Below are positions 19,905 through 28,225 of a stretch of DNA of 64,000 bases, piece by piece. The stretch spans positions 165,162 to 229,161 of the forward strand of contig NZ_WMIB01000003.1 of NCBI RefSeq assembly GCF_009711125.1. The letters are read 5' to 3'. The stretch's first letter is position 1, and every line of letters starts with the position of its first letter. The DNA is from Metabacillus mangrovi (GTDB lineage Bacteria > Bacillota > Bacilli > Bacillales > Bacillaceae). A program made the position numbers and the translations under genes. A model generated the notes under the pieces. That model was not told the origin of the DNA and made no database searches. It saw nothing but the letters and a program-made list of their open reading frames with translations.

Positions 19905-21584
19905 ATGATAAAAAGGATAACTGCCGCTTTATTGCTTATGTCGCTGCTGATTTCGTCATACTTTATTCCCGGTGAGCCTGCTGCGGCGGCCGAGGAAGAT
20001 ATTCGAATTGATTCGTCTGTTCGTGCGTCCTCTCAAAATATTAGAATGGTTCATGGGATTAATGCAGAGTCTATCTTGGATATCGAAGCCATACCGAAGG
20101 GGGAAGCGCCCAAAACAGAACGGCCTCCGATCGACGTGGTGTTCGTATTCGATAAATCAGGGTCGATGAATGACATCGTCCAGGGAAAAAGCAAACTGGA
20201 GCATGCTAAAGAAGCAATGGCAGCAGCACTGAAAATCTTTAATGAAAACAACAAGCCGAGAACAGTCAAAGACCGGTTCGCTTTCGTAGCATTTGATTCA
20301 GGCGTTAATCCGGACAACTCCCAGTTCACATTGAATTCAGATACTTCAGGGATTGCTTCAAAAGTGTCTGCCATTAAAGCAGAAGGCGGAACAAACTACA
20401 CTAACTCTCTTGAAAAGGCGAGAATGATACTCGAGTCTGGTAAAGGTTCAGATGCCAGGAATCAGTACATTTTATTCATGACAGACGGCAAGCCGACCAA
20501 TTCAGAAAAAACCGAGCAGACAAATAAAAGATACCTTGAATTAATAGAAGAAAATGAATACATCAGCAAGTACGGATACTATTGGTCTGGTTTAGGGAAG
20601 TATTGGTCAGGCAATGTGACAACTTTTAAAGACAAGACATACATGATTGGGGATTCCAATAACCGGACTGTCCAGATTTCAGGTGCGAAAAAAATGCACT
20701 TTGATACAAATCCGGGACGGAACTATATAATAGTGGAGCACAACGGCAAATATTATATTGAACGGAGTACCGCGTCTGCTGTGCAGGAGGAAATAAATAA
20801 GCACATTACGGACCAGGCAAAGGTTATTAAAGAAAAGAATATCATCCTGAATTCGATTGGGTTCGGGGAATCCTCGCAGGTCGATATGAAGCTGCTTGAA
20901 GACATTTCTTCACAGGCAAAAAATGCTACAGACGGAGGAATCGTTGAAATCTATCAGGAGCTGTCTAAAAAATGGTCTTCACCGACCCCTATTTTGTCAG
21001 ACGTTCAGATTCAATTTAACCTTCCGGATGGGGCAGTTTTAAGAAATGCTGCTGATGCAGTTTTATTAAAAAACGGAAAATATAAAATCAGCCTGCCTGA
21101 CGTGTTATACAATCCGCTGCCAGCGTTCCAGGATCCTAAAATGAAGGATCCGAGAAAATATACTGCACAGCTCCCGATTGTTTTTACGAAGCCGGGAGAG
21201 TATACGATAAATATGGAAGTGGTCTATACAAAGGACAATGCGGAGTTTAAAAAACCAATTGCTCCTGTAACCGTAAAGGTGGAAGAAGTGAAACTGGAAA
21301 AAGCGGTGTTTAAACCGATTGAGGTCAAAGTAGGAGAAACCGTTGTACTGAATGACAAAATCGAATATTTTCCTGCGGATGCAACGTACAGAGAGATACG
21401 CCAAATGCAAAAAGGACCATCCAACGCTTTTGAATTAACCTTTGAAAACGGGCAATTTAAAGCGAAAGGAATTAATCCTGGCTTCAACACAATCCAGGCA
21501 ACGGTCGTAAGCGGAAGCGAACAAATCACAGCAAATGGAACAATCCAGGTTGTTTCCTCAGGAAATGATCAGCTTAAATGGTAA
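19905..21584 (+). CDS. Secreted von Willebrand factor A domain protein
   Basis: A 559-residue exported protein. A signal peptide (MIKRITAALLLMSLLISSYF, likely cleaved near PAAAAEE) is followed by a VWA domain. Its metal-ion site begins DKSGS (Asp83, Ser85, Ser87) and continues with the GGTNY and MTDGKPT segments. An insertion within the domain, about residues 205-300, is rich in Tyr, Asn and Gly. Two beta-rich, Ig-like regions follow (about 365-460 and 465-555). No LPxTG or membrane anchor is visible, so it is free or held by other proteins. It lies tail to tail with three pilin-type genes. VWA domains occur in pilus-tip adhesins, so a pilus-associated adhesin is a reasonable inference, not shown. 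Confidence 0.8.
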   Translation: MIKRITAALLLMSLLISSYFIPGEPAAAAEEDIRIDSSVRASSQNIRMVHGINAESILDIEAIPKGEAPKTERPPIDVVFVFDKSGSMNDIVQGKSKLEHAKEAMAAALKIFNENNKPRTVKDRFAFVAFDSGVNPDNSQFTLNSDTSGIASKVSAIKAEGGTNYTNSLEKARMILESGKGSDARNQYILFMTDGKPTNSEKTEQTNKRYLELIEENEYISKYGYYWSGLGKYWSGNVTTFKDKTYMIGDSNNRTVQISGAKKMHFDTNPGRNYIIVEHNGKYYIERSTASAVQEEINKHITDQAKVIKEKNIILNSIGFGESSQVDMKLLEDISSQAKNATDGGIVEIYQELSKKWSSPTPILSDVQIQFNLPDGAVLRNAADAVLLKNGKYKISLPDVLYNPLPAFQDPKMKDPRKYTAQLPIVFTKPGEYTINMEVVYTKDNAEFKKPIAPVTVKVEEVKLEKAVFKPIEVKVGETVVLNDKIEYFPADATYREIRQMQKGPSNAFELTFENGQFKAKGINPGFNTIQATVVSGSEQITANGTIQVVSSGNDQLKW

Positions 21585-21586
21585 CA

Positions 21587-21622
21587 AAAAGAACGCCTTT
21601 CCGGAGAAAGGCGTTCTTTTTT
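21587..21622. terminator. Bidirectional terminator between convergent genes
   Basis: A 14-bp stem aaaagaacgccttt / aaaggcgttctttt with loop CCGGAG. A-rich and T-rich flanks on both sides allow it to stop transcription of both the VWA gene and the minus-strand pilin operon. Confidence 0.9.
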
Positions 21623-23396
21623 ATCTTGTTATGATCGTTTCACCCATAATAATTTGGTACTGATCGACACGCGGGAGAGCATCAAGCTGGTCGATTAAGA
21701 CGGTAGGATCGTGAGTGACACTGAATCTGGAATGCTGATTGTCTTGCCCTTGGAAAGAGGGGGTTTCGATCTGGAGCACTTTATTGCTCTGCCTGACAGA
21801 ATTCTGGCGGATCGCATGGATCGTTAACTGATCCTCTGCGAAAATGCCGCCATTTATTTTGTAAATTGAGCCTACTCCGAAGAGTTCAGCTTTGGCGTCT
21901 GTGTAAAGAAAGGCATCAAGCGGATTCCTCTCGGCTTTGCTGTATTCAGTAAATTCGTTAATTCTTGAAACGTTCAAATCTTTCTTCGTCATTACGACAA
22001 GCTGACTGTCATCGAATCCTGACAAGTTTGTATTGGATATAGTCGTTCCACCTAGAGCATAGATGGTTGAATCTACTTGTATCGTATCATCCTCGACCGT
22101 TTCCGCTCCTCCTGATGCGTTCGTTTCGTTTCCTTTAATCGTCAGATTCCCCGTCACAAAGATGTTTCCCTGCAGTTTAATCGGCTGATTTGAATTGGCG
22201 AGGATTTCGAGATCCCCATGTACGATCATCCATTTTTTATCGGCCAGGGAAAAATCGGTTTGAATGGTTAGTTTATGCGGCAGAAAAACGAGATTATTTT
22301 GAATACTCGAGAAATTTGAAGCAACTACGTGTTTGGATAAACTGTTGGTAACAGAAAAGATGTCGGCCGGTTTTGCAAAACTGTTGATCGTTTTAATGGT
22401 TTGGGGACATTTATCGGTCAGTATAGGAATTCCGATAACAGGATTTAGTAAATTAAGCAGCTGGCCCTCACATTTTGTGCTTCCTGATGTCACAATTTGT
22501 TTAATCACTTGATCGAGCTTGGCAGAATTTGTGATGTCATTTTCTGTGATTTTTGATGCAGCCGTTCCTCCAACTTCTTTTATCACCTGCAGCAACGTAT
22601 TCTCAAAATTGACCGGAATGTACAGATCATTCTCTTTTTGAAAAGTGACAGCGGACTTCTGATCAAAACGGCTTAGTAATGCAGGGCGGTCAGAAAAATT
22701 CGCTATCCCATTCACGTCAGATCGGATCAGGGCCTTTCCATTCACACGCGGGTACAATGTGGACGCACTTTTTGCTTTTCCGTTTGATGAAGCATCGTAA
22801 TATTGAGCTTTGTTTTCTGTGATGAGTTTTTTTGTATAGATGTTTCCTTTAAATTCGGAGGCTCCATTTAAAAGCATCTCCCCCTCAGGACCGGTGCCTG
22901 CTGCGTAATTAAAAAAGGACGGTGTGGGGGAGAGAAACACTTTCTTTTTGACGGTCTTTTTTCTGGAACCGTCCTGAAGGGTGTAGCTGAATTCATAAAC
23001 CCTCGACAGGTAATTCGTTGTATCAATTTTAAAACCGTCAGCAGCGGATGTGGATAAATCCCGGATCTGCAATGGCTCTCCAGTCCCTGTTTTAGCCTTC
23101 GCGATAAGGGTTTCACGGGCGTTGATCAGTTTCGAATTAATCAAGCTGATATCAGCGGGGCTGACGGCATTGGTTAATTTGAACGCGATGGGGTCGGTAA
23201 CAGTCTTCGTGAATTCTGCGATCGCTTCGTTCAGCTTTCTTTCCACTTCTGCGGTTAACTCGATATCCCCTATTCTGATTTCCGTTCGTTTGGATCCGCC
23301 GAGTGCACTAGTGATGATGGCTGCACCCAGCACCGTGAAAATGAGGGAAATGACCATTACAGTCAAAAGACTTTGTCCTCTTTCATTATTGAACAT
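21621..23396 (-). CDS. PilX-like pilus accessory protein with pilin-type N-terminus
   Basis: A 591-residue protein with a short leader MFNNERG and a hydrophobic segment QSLLTVMVISLIFTVLGA that resembles a type IV pilin stalk. The position +5 after the glycine is Thr rather than the usual Glu, so processing by the prepilin peptidase is uncertain. The long periplasm-equivalent part (residues 30-591) resembles PilX-type or large minor pilins and contains beta-helix-like stretches (NIFVTGNLTIKGNETN, IYALGGTTISNTNL). The ATG follows AAAGGAGGTG, a perfect site. It is the third gene of a minus-strand operon after two GFTLIEVL minor pilins, and probably belongs to the pilus tip complex. Confidence 0.75.
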   Translation of the reverse strand: MFNNERGQSLLTVMVISLIFTVLGAAIITSALGGSKRTEIRIGDIELTAEVERKLNEAIAEFTKTVTDPIAFKLTNAVSPADISLINSKLINARETLIAKAKTGTGEPLQIRDLSTSAADGFKIDTTNYLSRVYEFSYTLQDGSRKKTVKKKVFLSPTPSFFNYAAGTGPEGEMLLNGASEFKGNIYTKKLITENKAQYYDASSNGKAKSASTLYPRVNGKALIRSDVNGIANFSDRPALLSRFDQKSAVTFQKENDLYIPVNFENTLLQVIKEVGGTAASKITENDITNSAKLDQVIKQIVTSGSTKCEGQLLNLLNPVIGIPILTDKCPQTIKTINSFAKPADIFSVTNSLSKHVVASNFSSIQNNLVFLPHKLTIQTDFSLADKKWMIVHGDLEILANSNQPIKLQGNIFVTGNLTIKGNETNASGGAETVEDDTIQVDSTIYALGGTTISNTNLSGFDDSQLVVMTKKDLNVSRINEFTEYSKAERNPLDAFLYTDAKAELFGVGSIYKINGGIFAEDQLTIHAIRQNSVRQSNKVLQIETPSFQGQDNQHSRFSVTHDPTVLIDQLDALPRVDQYQIIMGETIITR

Positions 23397-23410
23397 TCAA
23401 GCACCTCCTT

Positions 23411-24010
23411 TTAAAATCCAAATTGGCTGTTCAGGATCATAGGTTTAACATGTATCGTACGGTCGCTACCGTAATCTGTATCCTGTATAGCGATCGTGAT
23501 ATCGACGATCCCTGCTTTGCATACATCCGGATTTCCGGCTGCCTCCTCGTAGCAGATCACTTCTACTTTGCTGTCTCCGGGAATGACCTCATATGGGTCA
23601 GAGATCAGCTGCTCTTCTTGGTTTTCATTGCCTTTTACTGTTTTCTTCACGGAATGATTAAGAAGGAAGGTTGTAGTGACGGATACATCCTCGTTTTCTT
23701 CCAAGAACACGCCGCTTTTTTCTGTGATTTTCTTATTTTGTGTGAATTCAATGCATGGAACAGAGGGAGATGAGCACTCTCTCATTTCATCAATTTTGGA
23801 CTGCTGCAGAACATCCATTAGATCAGATAAAACATAGTCCGCTTCATCTCTTAGCTGAATTTCGACCCCTGTTTTTTGATAGGCAGTAATGCCCATGATA
23901 AAGACGTTGTAGAAAACCGTTAATACAATAGACGATATGACCAGCGTTCCCAAAACTTCAATTAATGTGAAGCCGCGCTGCTCCCTGAGCAGGTTACCGA
24001 TTCTTTTCAC
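23411..24010 (-). CDS. Minor type IV pilin, PilW-like
   Basis: A 199-residue prepilin. The leader MKRIGNLLREQRG ends in the glycine that precedes FTLIEVLGTLVISSIVL, a classic class III cleavage site with Glu at +5 and a hydrophobic stalk. The globular part contains four cysteines (CSSPSVPC and CYEEAAGNPDVC) that could form disulfides. The start is GTG, with GGAGGGG ten bases upstream. The gene overlaps the upstream minor pilin by 17 bases. Order and size (V-like, W-like, X-like) resemble the pilVWX minor-pilin sets of Gram-negative bacteria. Confidence 0.85.
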   Translation of the reverse strand: MKRIGNLLREQRGFTLIEVLGTLVISSIVLTVFYNVFIMGITAYQKTGVEIQLRDEADYVLSDLMDVLQQSKIDEMRECSSPSVPCIEFTQNKKITEKSGVFLEENEDVSVTTTFLLNHSVKKTVKGNENQEEQLISDPYEVIPGDSKVEVICYEEAAGNPDVCKAGIVDITIAIQDTDYGSDRTIHVKPMILNSQFGF

Positions 24011-24515
24011 TGGTGATATACCCCTCCAGACTGGTTTCGTTTTCCTCCCATTGAACGTTCACTGTCATGGGAATAAGCGAATCGCTTAAATCTTTGGCAT
24101 CTGTCTTTTTATACGGAGAAAGGGTTACAGTCACCGCGAATGACCGGTTGTTGACCGTCGGAGTAAAAAACACCGGACAGTTCGAAAGTCCCTCATTAAT
24201 CGATTGGTTCAAAACAAATTCTCCGGAGGGCATTTTATCGCTGCAGGCATCTTTATCGATGACTGTGCCATCGGAGGAAGTTTTAATGTATCGATCATTT
24301 ATGTTCTGAAAGTTTTGCTGTTTCATAAAGTTCATCATGTTTCTTGCTACATAGATTCCAAGTGTTTTATCTTCATTTTTATTGGTGAAATCAAGGGCCT
24401 GGTTAAAGAATTGAAGCATGCCCAGCGTGAGAATGCTGAAAACTGTTATGGAGATCAGAACCTCTATTAACGTGAAACCCTGCTGCTTTTCACGGGAAAA
24501 TATTCGTTCAATCAA
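23994..24515 (-). CDS. Minor type IV pilin, PilV-like
   Basis: A 173-residue prepilin with leader MIERIFSREKQQG before FTLIEVLISITVFSILTL, giving Glu at +5. I start it at the TTG at 24515 because the minus strand has AGAAGGG five bases before that codon; the frame extends eight codons further to another TTG without a good site. Two cysteines (DKDACSDK, LSNCPVF) lie in the globular domain. First gene of the three-gene minus-strand minor-pilin operon, divergent from the main pilus operon. Confidence 0.85.
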   Translation of the reverse strand: MIERIFSREKQQGFTLIEVLISITVFSILTLGMLQFFNQALDFTNKNEDKTLGIYVARNMMNFMKQQNFQNINDRYIKTSSDGTVIDKDACSDKMPSGEFVLNQSINEGLSNCPVFFTPTVNNRSFAVTVTLSPYKKTDAKDLSDSLIPMTVNVQWEENETSLEGYITSEKNR

Positions 24516-24546
24516 AAGAATCCCTTCTTTCAAATTCAATAAAGTT

Positions 24547-24631
24547 ATTATACAATAAGTGATAGTCGAATATTGTCTTTTTCAGGGATTTTTTTACTGG
24601 TTTTTGATTTTTATAGTTCAATACGCATAAT
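24547..24631. promoter_or_regulatory. Divergent promoter region of the pilus locus
   Basis: Minus strand: TATAAT at 24552-24547, 32 bases before the minor-pilin start, without a convincing -35. Plus strand: TTGATT at 24604-24609, 16-bp spacer and CATAAT at 24626-24631, about 22 bases before the plus-strand start. The two transcripts diverge from this short AT-rich interval, so shared control is possible. Confidence 0.45.
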
Positions 24632-24652
24632 TCTTTCGACTGAGGTGATGAA

Positions 24653-25978
24653 TTGAATTTTACTAGTTGGAGTTTTATATGGTTTTTACTTGCCGGCCTT
24701 GCAATTTGGATTCCGGTATTCCTTTTGATTCCGATAAAGATGAGATCGGAAGGGAAATGGGTGATTACCGCTGCTTCTTTTCTGCTTGCACTGCTGTATT
24801 TTGGTGCTGCCCAGATTATGCCGGTATGGCAGGCTGTCCTCATTACAGCGATGCTGCTTGGAATGTGCGGTTATTTTCTGCATCAGAAGGGCAATCATTT
24901 AATCGCTGTGCAGGAACGTGCAGAAGATGAATCACCTTCGTTTGAGCAATCATATTTTAAAAGCTTAGAAGATTCATCGTTTTCTGCAGGAGAAGACGAT
25001 CCTGAACGGGAAGAAGCAGATCAGAAGCCCGGGCAGGATGAATCCACTTTCAATGAGGGACCGGAACAATGGGAAGCGGACTGGTTTGAAGAGGAGAAGA
25101 AAGACGAAGAGCAGCCGGAACCCCAAATCGTGGGAGCTGATGACGAATCTGAGCTTGAGAGGATTCAGGATGAGGAAATTCATCATGCAGCCGCTGCAGA
25201 AGATGAAGAGTTTGATTTTGAACGGATGCAGTTGTCTGAGTCTGAATCAGACAGCGAAGTGGAAAGCCCTGCACAAGATTTAGAAAGCAGAGATTTCTTG
25301 AACGAACTTTCAGAACAAACCGAAGCTTCAGAACCTTCTGCGGAAGAGGATTGGTATGAAACAGAGGAAGAAGCTGAAGAAGAGGCCGTACCGTTAGAAA
25401 AGGAACAAATGGAGCCTTCGATTACAATGGAAGAGCGGGAAGTGTTTGAATCCTGGCTTGATGAAGATCTTCTGCATGAAGAAGAACTGAACGATGAAGG
25501 GGAAGAAGACAGCATACAGCCTGAAAACGTGAAAGCCGGGGAAAATGATGCTGACATCGCAATCGTTGATGAACGGGAAGAAGCGCAGCATGAACCTGAA
25601 GGGGTTGAAGATTCTTTCGGTCATGACGATGAAGAAGCAGAAGAATTCCCGCCGCCAGAGGAAACAGAAGCATCTATTTTTGAAGGCCAGAAAAGCATGC
25701 CGGATGATCTGCTTGAAGCCGTCCGGGAGCAGCTCCTTGTTTTAAGAGAAAACTCTTCAGGGCACGATTTTAAAGCCGTCATGAATGATGTGATCATCCA
25801 GTCAACAGGTGCCCGTGAATATTTTGTATTTGTTCAACTATATCTCAGCTATCTGGCGGAAGCCGGTGAAGAGACCGAATTCAGCAATCTGTATACGGAA
25901 GCATCTGAACACTTGAGTAACTATCCGTATTTAACCGAGCAGCTATCCTGGATTCAGCAGCACAAGGAAATTTACTAA
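24653..25978 (+). CDS. Acidic membrane protein of unknown function, pilus locus
   Basis: I do not recognise this 441-residue protein. Three hydrophobic segments occupy roughly residues 6-26, 38-55 and 58-79. A very acidic, low-complexity cytosolic or surface region follows (about 85-350, dominated by Glu and Asp). A compact predicted helical domain closes it (about 350-441, ending LSWIQQHKEIY). The start is TTG with GAGGTGAT upstream. It is the first gene of the plus-strand pilus operon, and the following PRC-barrel gene begins 21 bases after its stop. Its place suggests a structural or localisation role in the pilus machine, but this is inference only. Confidence 0.7.
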   Translation: MNFTSWSFIWFLLAGLAIWIPVFLLIPIKMRSEGKWVITAASFLLALLYFGAAQIMPVWQAVLITAMLLGMCGYFLHQKGNHLIAVQERAEDESPSFEQSYFKSLEDSSFSAGEDDPEREEADQKPGQDESTFNEGPEQWEADWFEEEKKDEEQPEPQIVGADDESELERIQDEEIHHAAAAEDEEFDFERMQLSESESDSEVESPAQDLESRDFLNELSEQTEASEPSAEEDWYETEEEAEEEAVPLEKEQMEPSITMEEREVFESWLDEDLLHEEELNDEGEEDSIQPENVKAGENDADIAIVDEREEAQHEPEGVEDSFGHDDEEAEEFPPPEETEASIFEGQKSMPDDLLEAVREQLLVLRENSSGHDFKAVMNDVIIQSTGAREYFVFVQLYLSYLAEAGEETEFSNLYTEASEHLSNYPYLTEQLSWIQQHKEIY

Positions 25979-25998
25979 TTGATTAGGTGTGGTGAACG

Positions 25999-26793
25999 AT
26001 GAAGAAGAGTATTGAAATTGTAGGGCTTCCAATCATCTGCATTACAGAGGGAACGGAAGCGGGAGAGGTCAAATCACTCGTTATTAACCCGGAGAAAGGA
26101 ACCGTTGATTTTCTGACTGTTGAGCATGCCGAGTGGCAGGTCAGTGTGAAAGCCATCCCGTTTAAGAAAATTGTCGGAATCGGTGAATATGCTGTGACGA
26201 TCGAGTCAGAAAACTCAATCATCGATCTGAATGAAATTCCGATCGCGAATCAGCTCGTGAATAAGCGGATCAAGATCAATGACACACGTGTCATGACGCG
26301 AAAAGGCCAGCTGCTTGGCGAGGCACGGGAATTTTATGTGGATGAAGATAACGGAACGATCCTAGGTTTGCAGATCGCTCAGCGCGATAAGCAGGTCATC
26401 ATTCATTCCGAGGACGTTATGACGTTCGGAAAAGACATTCTTATCGTGAAAGAAGATGTCCGCTATTTCGAAACCCCTGAAAAATTAACAGCTGATGAAG
26501 CTGCTGCTGACGCGCAGGCTGAAATAGAAGAAATCGAGGAAATAACGAGCAGAATCATGCTTGAACCTGTTGAGGACGAAGACCACACGGAGAATGTCCC
26601 GGATCAAATGGAAGAGATTAAAGGGAAACAGCTGAAGCTGCTGCAAGGCAAGCGGGTTGTAAAAGATATTTATGCAAAATCCGGTTATCTGCTCGCATCA
26701 AAGGATAGTGTGCTGACGGAAGAAATCATCCGCCAGGCGCAGGATGAGGGACCCGGCATAATAGTAGAATTATCGATGAATGTTGAAATGTAA
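25999..26793 (+). CDS. PRC-barrel domain protein
   Basis: A 264-residue soluble protein with two PRC-barrel-like modules. The first is at about residues 6-75 (GLPIICITEGTEAGEVKSLVI, then VKAIPFKKIVGIG) and the second at about 80-160 (LVNKRIKINDTRVMTRKGQLLGEAREF, then VIIHSEDVMTFGKDILIV). An acidic linker and a short C-terminal domain follow (GKQLKLLQGKRVVKDIYAKSG). PRC barrels bind partners in photosynthetic reaction centres and in RimM. Here the gene sits between two envelope genes in the pilus operon; the role is unknown. GTGTGGTGAACG precedes the ATG. Confidence 0.8.
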   Translation: MKKSIEIVGLPIICITEGTEAGEVKSLVINPEKGTVDFLTVEHAEWQVSVKAIPFKKIVGIGEYAVTIESENSIIDLNEIPIANQLVNKRIKINDTRVMTRKGQLLGEAREFYVDEDNGTILGLQIAQRDKQVIIHSEDVMTFGKDILIVKEDVRYFETPEKLTADEAAADAQAEIEEIEEITSRIMLEPVEDEDHTENVPDQMEEIKGKQLKLLQGKRVVKDIYAKSGYLLASKDSVLTEEIIRQAQDEGPGIIVELSMNVEM

Positions 26794-26806
26794 GGGGTAG
26801 AGTAAG

Positions 26807-28204
26807 GTGAGAAAATCGGGCTTAAACGTAGTCCTTGCCCTCTTGATTTGTACCGCCTATTTAACGGGGTTTTCCTACGCAGGCAATGCTGTGTGGGATT
26901 TCCTCGGCAACGGCGGCCGGTTTGAACCCAACACGACGATTGCCTCCATAGACATTTCAGGTCTGCCCCCTAAAGAAGCTGCACAAAAGGTAGAGGAAAC
27001 GATCAACCAATGGAAAAATGAAAACCCTGTAACACTGACTTTTTTAAAAAAGGAAGCAATCCTTCCTGCGGATGCTCTTCAATTTAAAGTGGATAAAAGC
27101 GTACGTTCTGCAGTCGGCGGACAGCAAAATACGCTTGAAGTGTCGCTGGACAGTATGCTGGTTGATACGGTTTTGGCAGATCTTGCTTCAAACGAGGCTG
27201 ACCTGATCGATCTGGACATGCTCAAAAAGCAGCTTGCAGATTCTGCCGCTGTGTTATCGACGGAATCAAGCTACAGCCTGGAAAAGTTTACAGCGGGAGA
27301 AGAAGGTGTAATCTACGAGTCTTCTCTTAATGTCCCGGCAGATGATCCGGAGATCCTCCAGTTCGTCCAGTCAAATCCAACAGTGAAAATAGCCGGCCAA
27401 GCGCAATGGTCCCTGCTGAAGCAGTTCCCTCAGGCGACAGATCAGAACTCACTCGGTTTTATCGCATCTGCTGTGTATCAGACTGTGCTGGGCACAAATT
27501 TTGTAATTGTAGAAAGGCATACAGGCATTATGATGCCGGATTATGCGAGTCCCGGTCTGGAAGCAAAAGCCGTTCCGGGTGAGATGGACTTTAAAATCTT
27601 CAACCCGAATGAGACGGATTATACGCTGGCCTTTGAACTTGCCGACGGGAAACTGAACGTCAGTATTTCAGGGAAACCGCTGCTGTATACGTATGAACCG
27701 GTCATTTCTGAGCCGGACTACTATCCGTTCAAACAAATTATTCGTTACAATCCGCTCCTTTCTGTCGGTGAGGAGAAAGAAGTGAGAAGCGGCGCAGAGG
27801 GAATTCTTGTTCAAACATCAAGGCGTGTATTGGACAGCCAGGGCTTTTCGCTCGGGATAGAGGAAATAGCCGAAGACTTTTATCCGCCGGTCCATGAAAT
27901 TTTGGAGAAGCGTTACTATGTACCAATCGAAGCAGCGGACCCTGTCATTAATGATTTACTGAATCCGGAGACCGGACTGCCTGAAAACACGGTGCCTGTC
28001 CTGCCGGATGAAACGGACCCTGATAATCCTGATCCGGTACCGCCTGAAGCAGCAGAGCCTCCTGCAGACTCAGAACAGCCAGCGGCGGATTCAGAACAGC
28101 CTGCGGAGGAAGAGCCGGCAGCGGAAGCCGGGAACGAACAGGAACAGGAAGCACCAGAAGCAGAACCGGCCGGAGAGATGGATGAAGAGCCTGTTGAAAA
28201 ATAA
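26807..28204 (+). CDS. VanW-family exported protein
   Basis: A 465-residue exported protein, probably acting at the cell wall. An N-terminal hydrophobic signal/anchor spans residues 7-27. A putative peptidoglycan-binding segment of the type found before VanW domains follows (TTIASIDISGLPPKEAAQKV, about 45-130). A VanW-like domain runs from about residue 220 (SLGFIASAVYQTVLGTNFVIVERH to FKIFNPNETDYTLAF). A G5-like region (EEKEVRSGAEGILVQTSRRV) comes before a Pro/Glu/Ala-rich tail. The start is GTG with AAGGGG nine bases upstream. Its position just before pilB suggests help in passing the pilus through the wall, but no reaction is established for VanW. Confidence 0.78.
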   Translation: MRKSGLNVVLALLICTAYLTGFSYAGNAVWDFLGNGGRFEPNTTIASIDISGLPPKEAAQKVEETINQWKNENPVTLTFLKKEAILPADALQFKVDKSVRSAVGGQQNTLEVSLDSMLVDTVLADLASNEADLIDLDMLKKQLADSAAVLSTESSYSLEKFTAGEEGVIYESSLNVPADDPEILQFVQSNPTVKIAGQAQWSLLKQFPQATDQNSLGFIASAVYQTVLGTNFVIVERHTGIMMPDYASPGLEAKAVPGEMDFKIFNPNETDYTLAFELADGKLNVSISGKPLLYTYEPVISEPDYYPFKQIIRYNPLLSVGEEKEVRSGAEGILVQTSRRVLDSQGFSLGIEEIAEDFYPPVHEILEKRYYVPIEAADPVINDLLNPETGLPENTVPVLPDETDPDNPDPVPPEAAEPPADSEQPAADSEQPAEEEPAAEAGNEQEQEAPEAEPAGEMDEEPVEK

Positions 28205-28225
28205 TACACCGGGGGCGAAAAAGGC

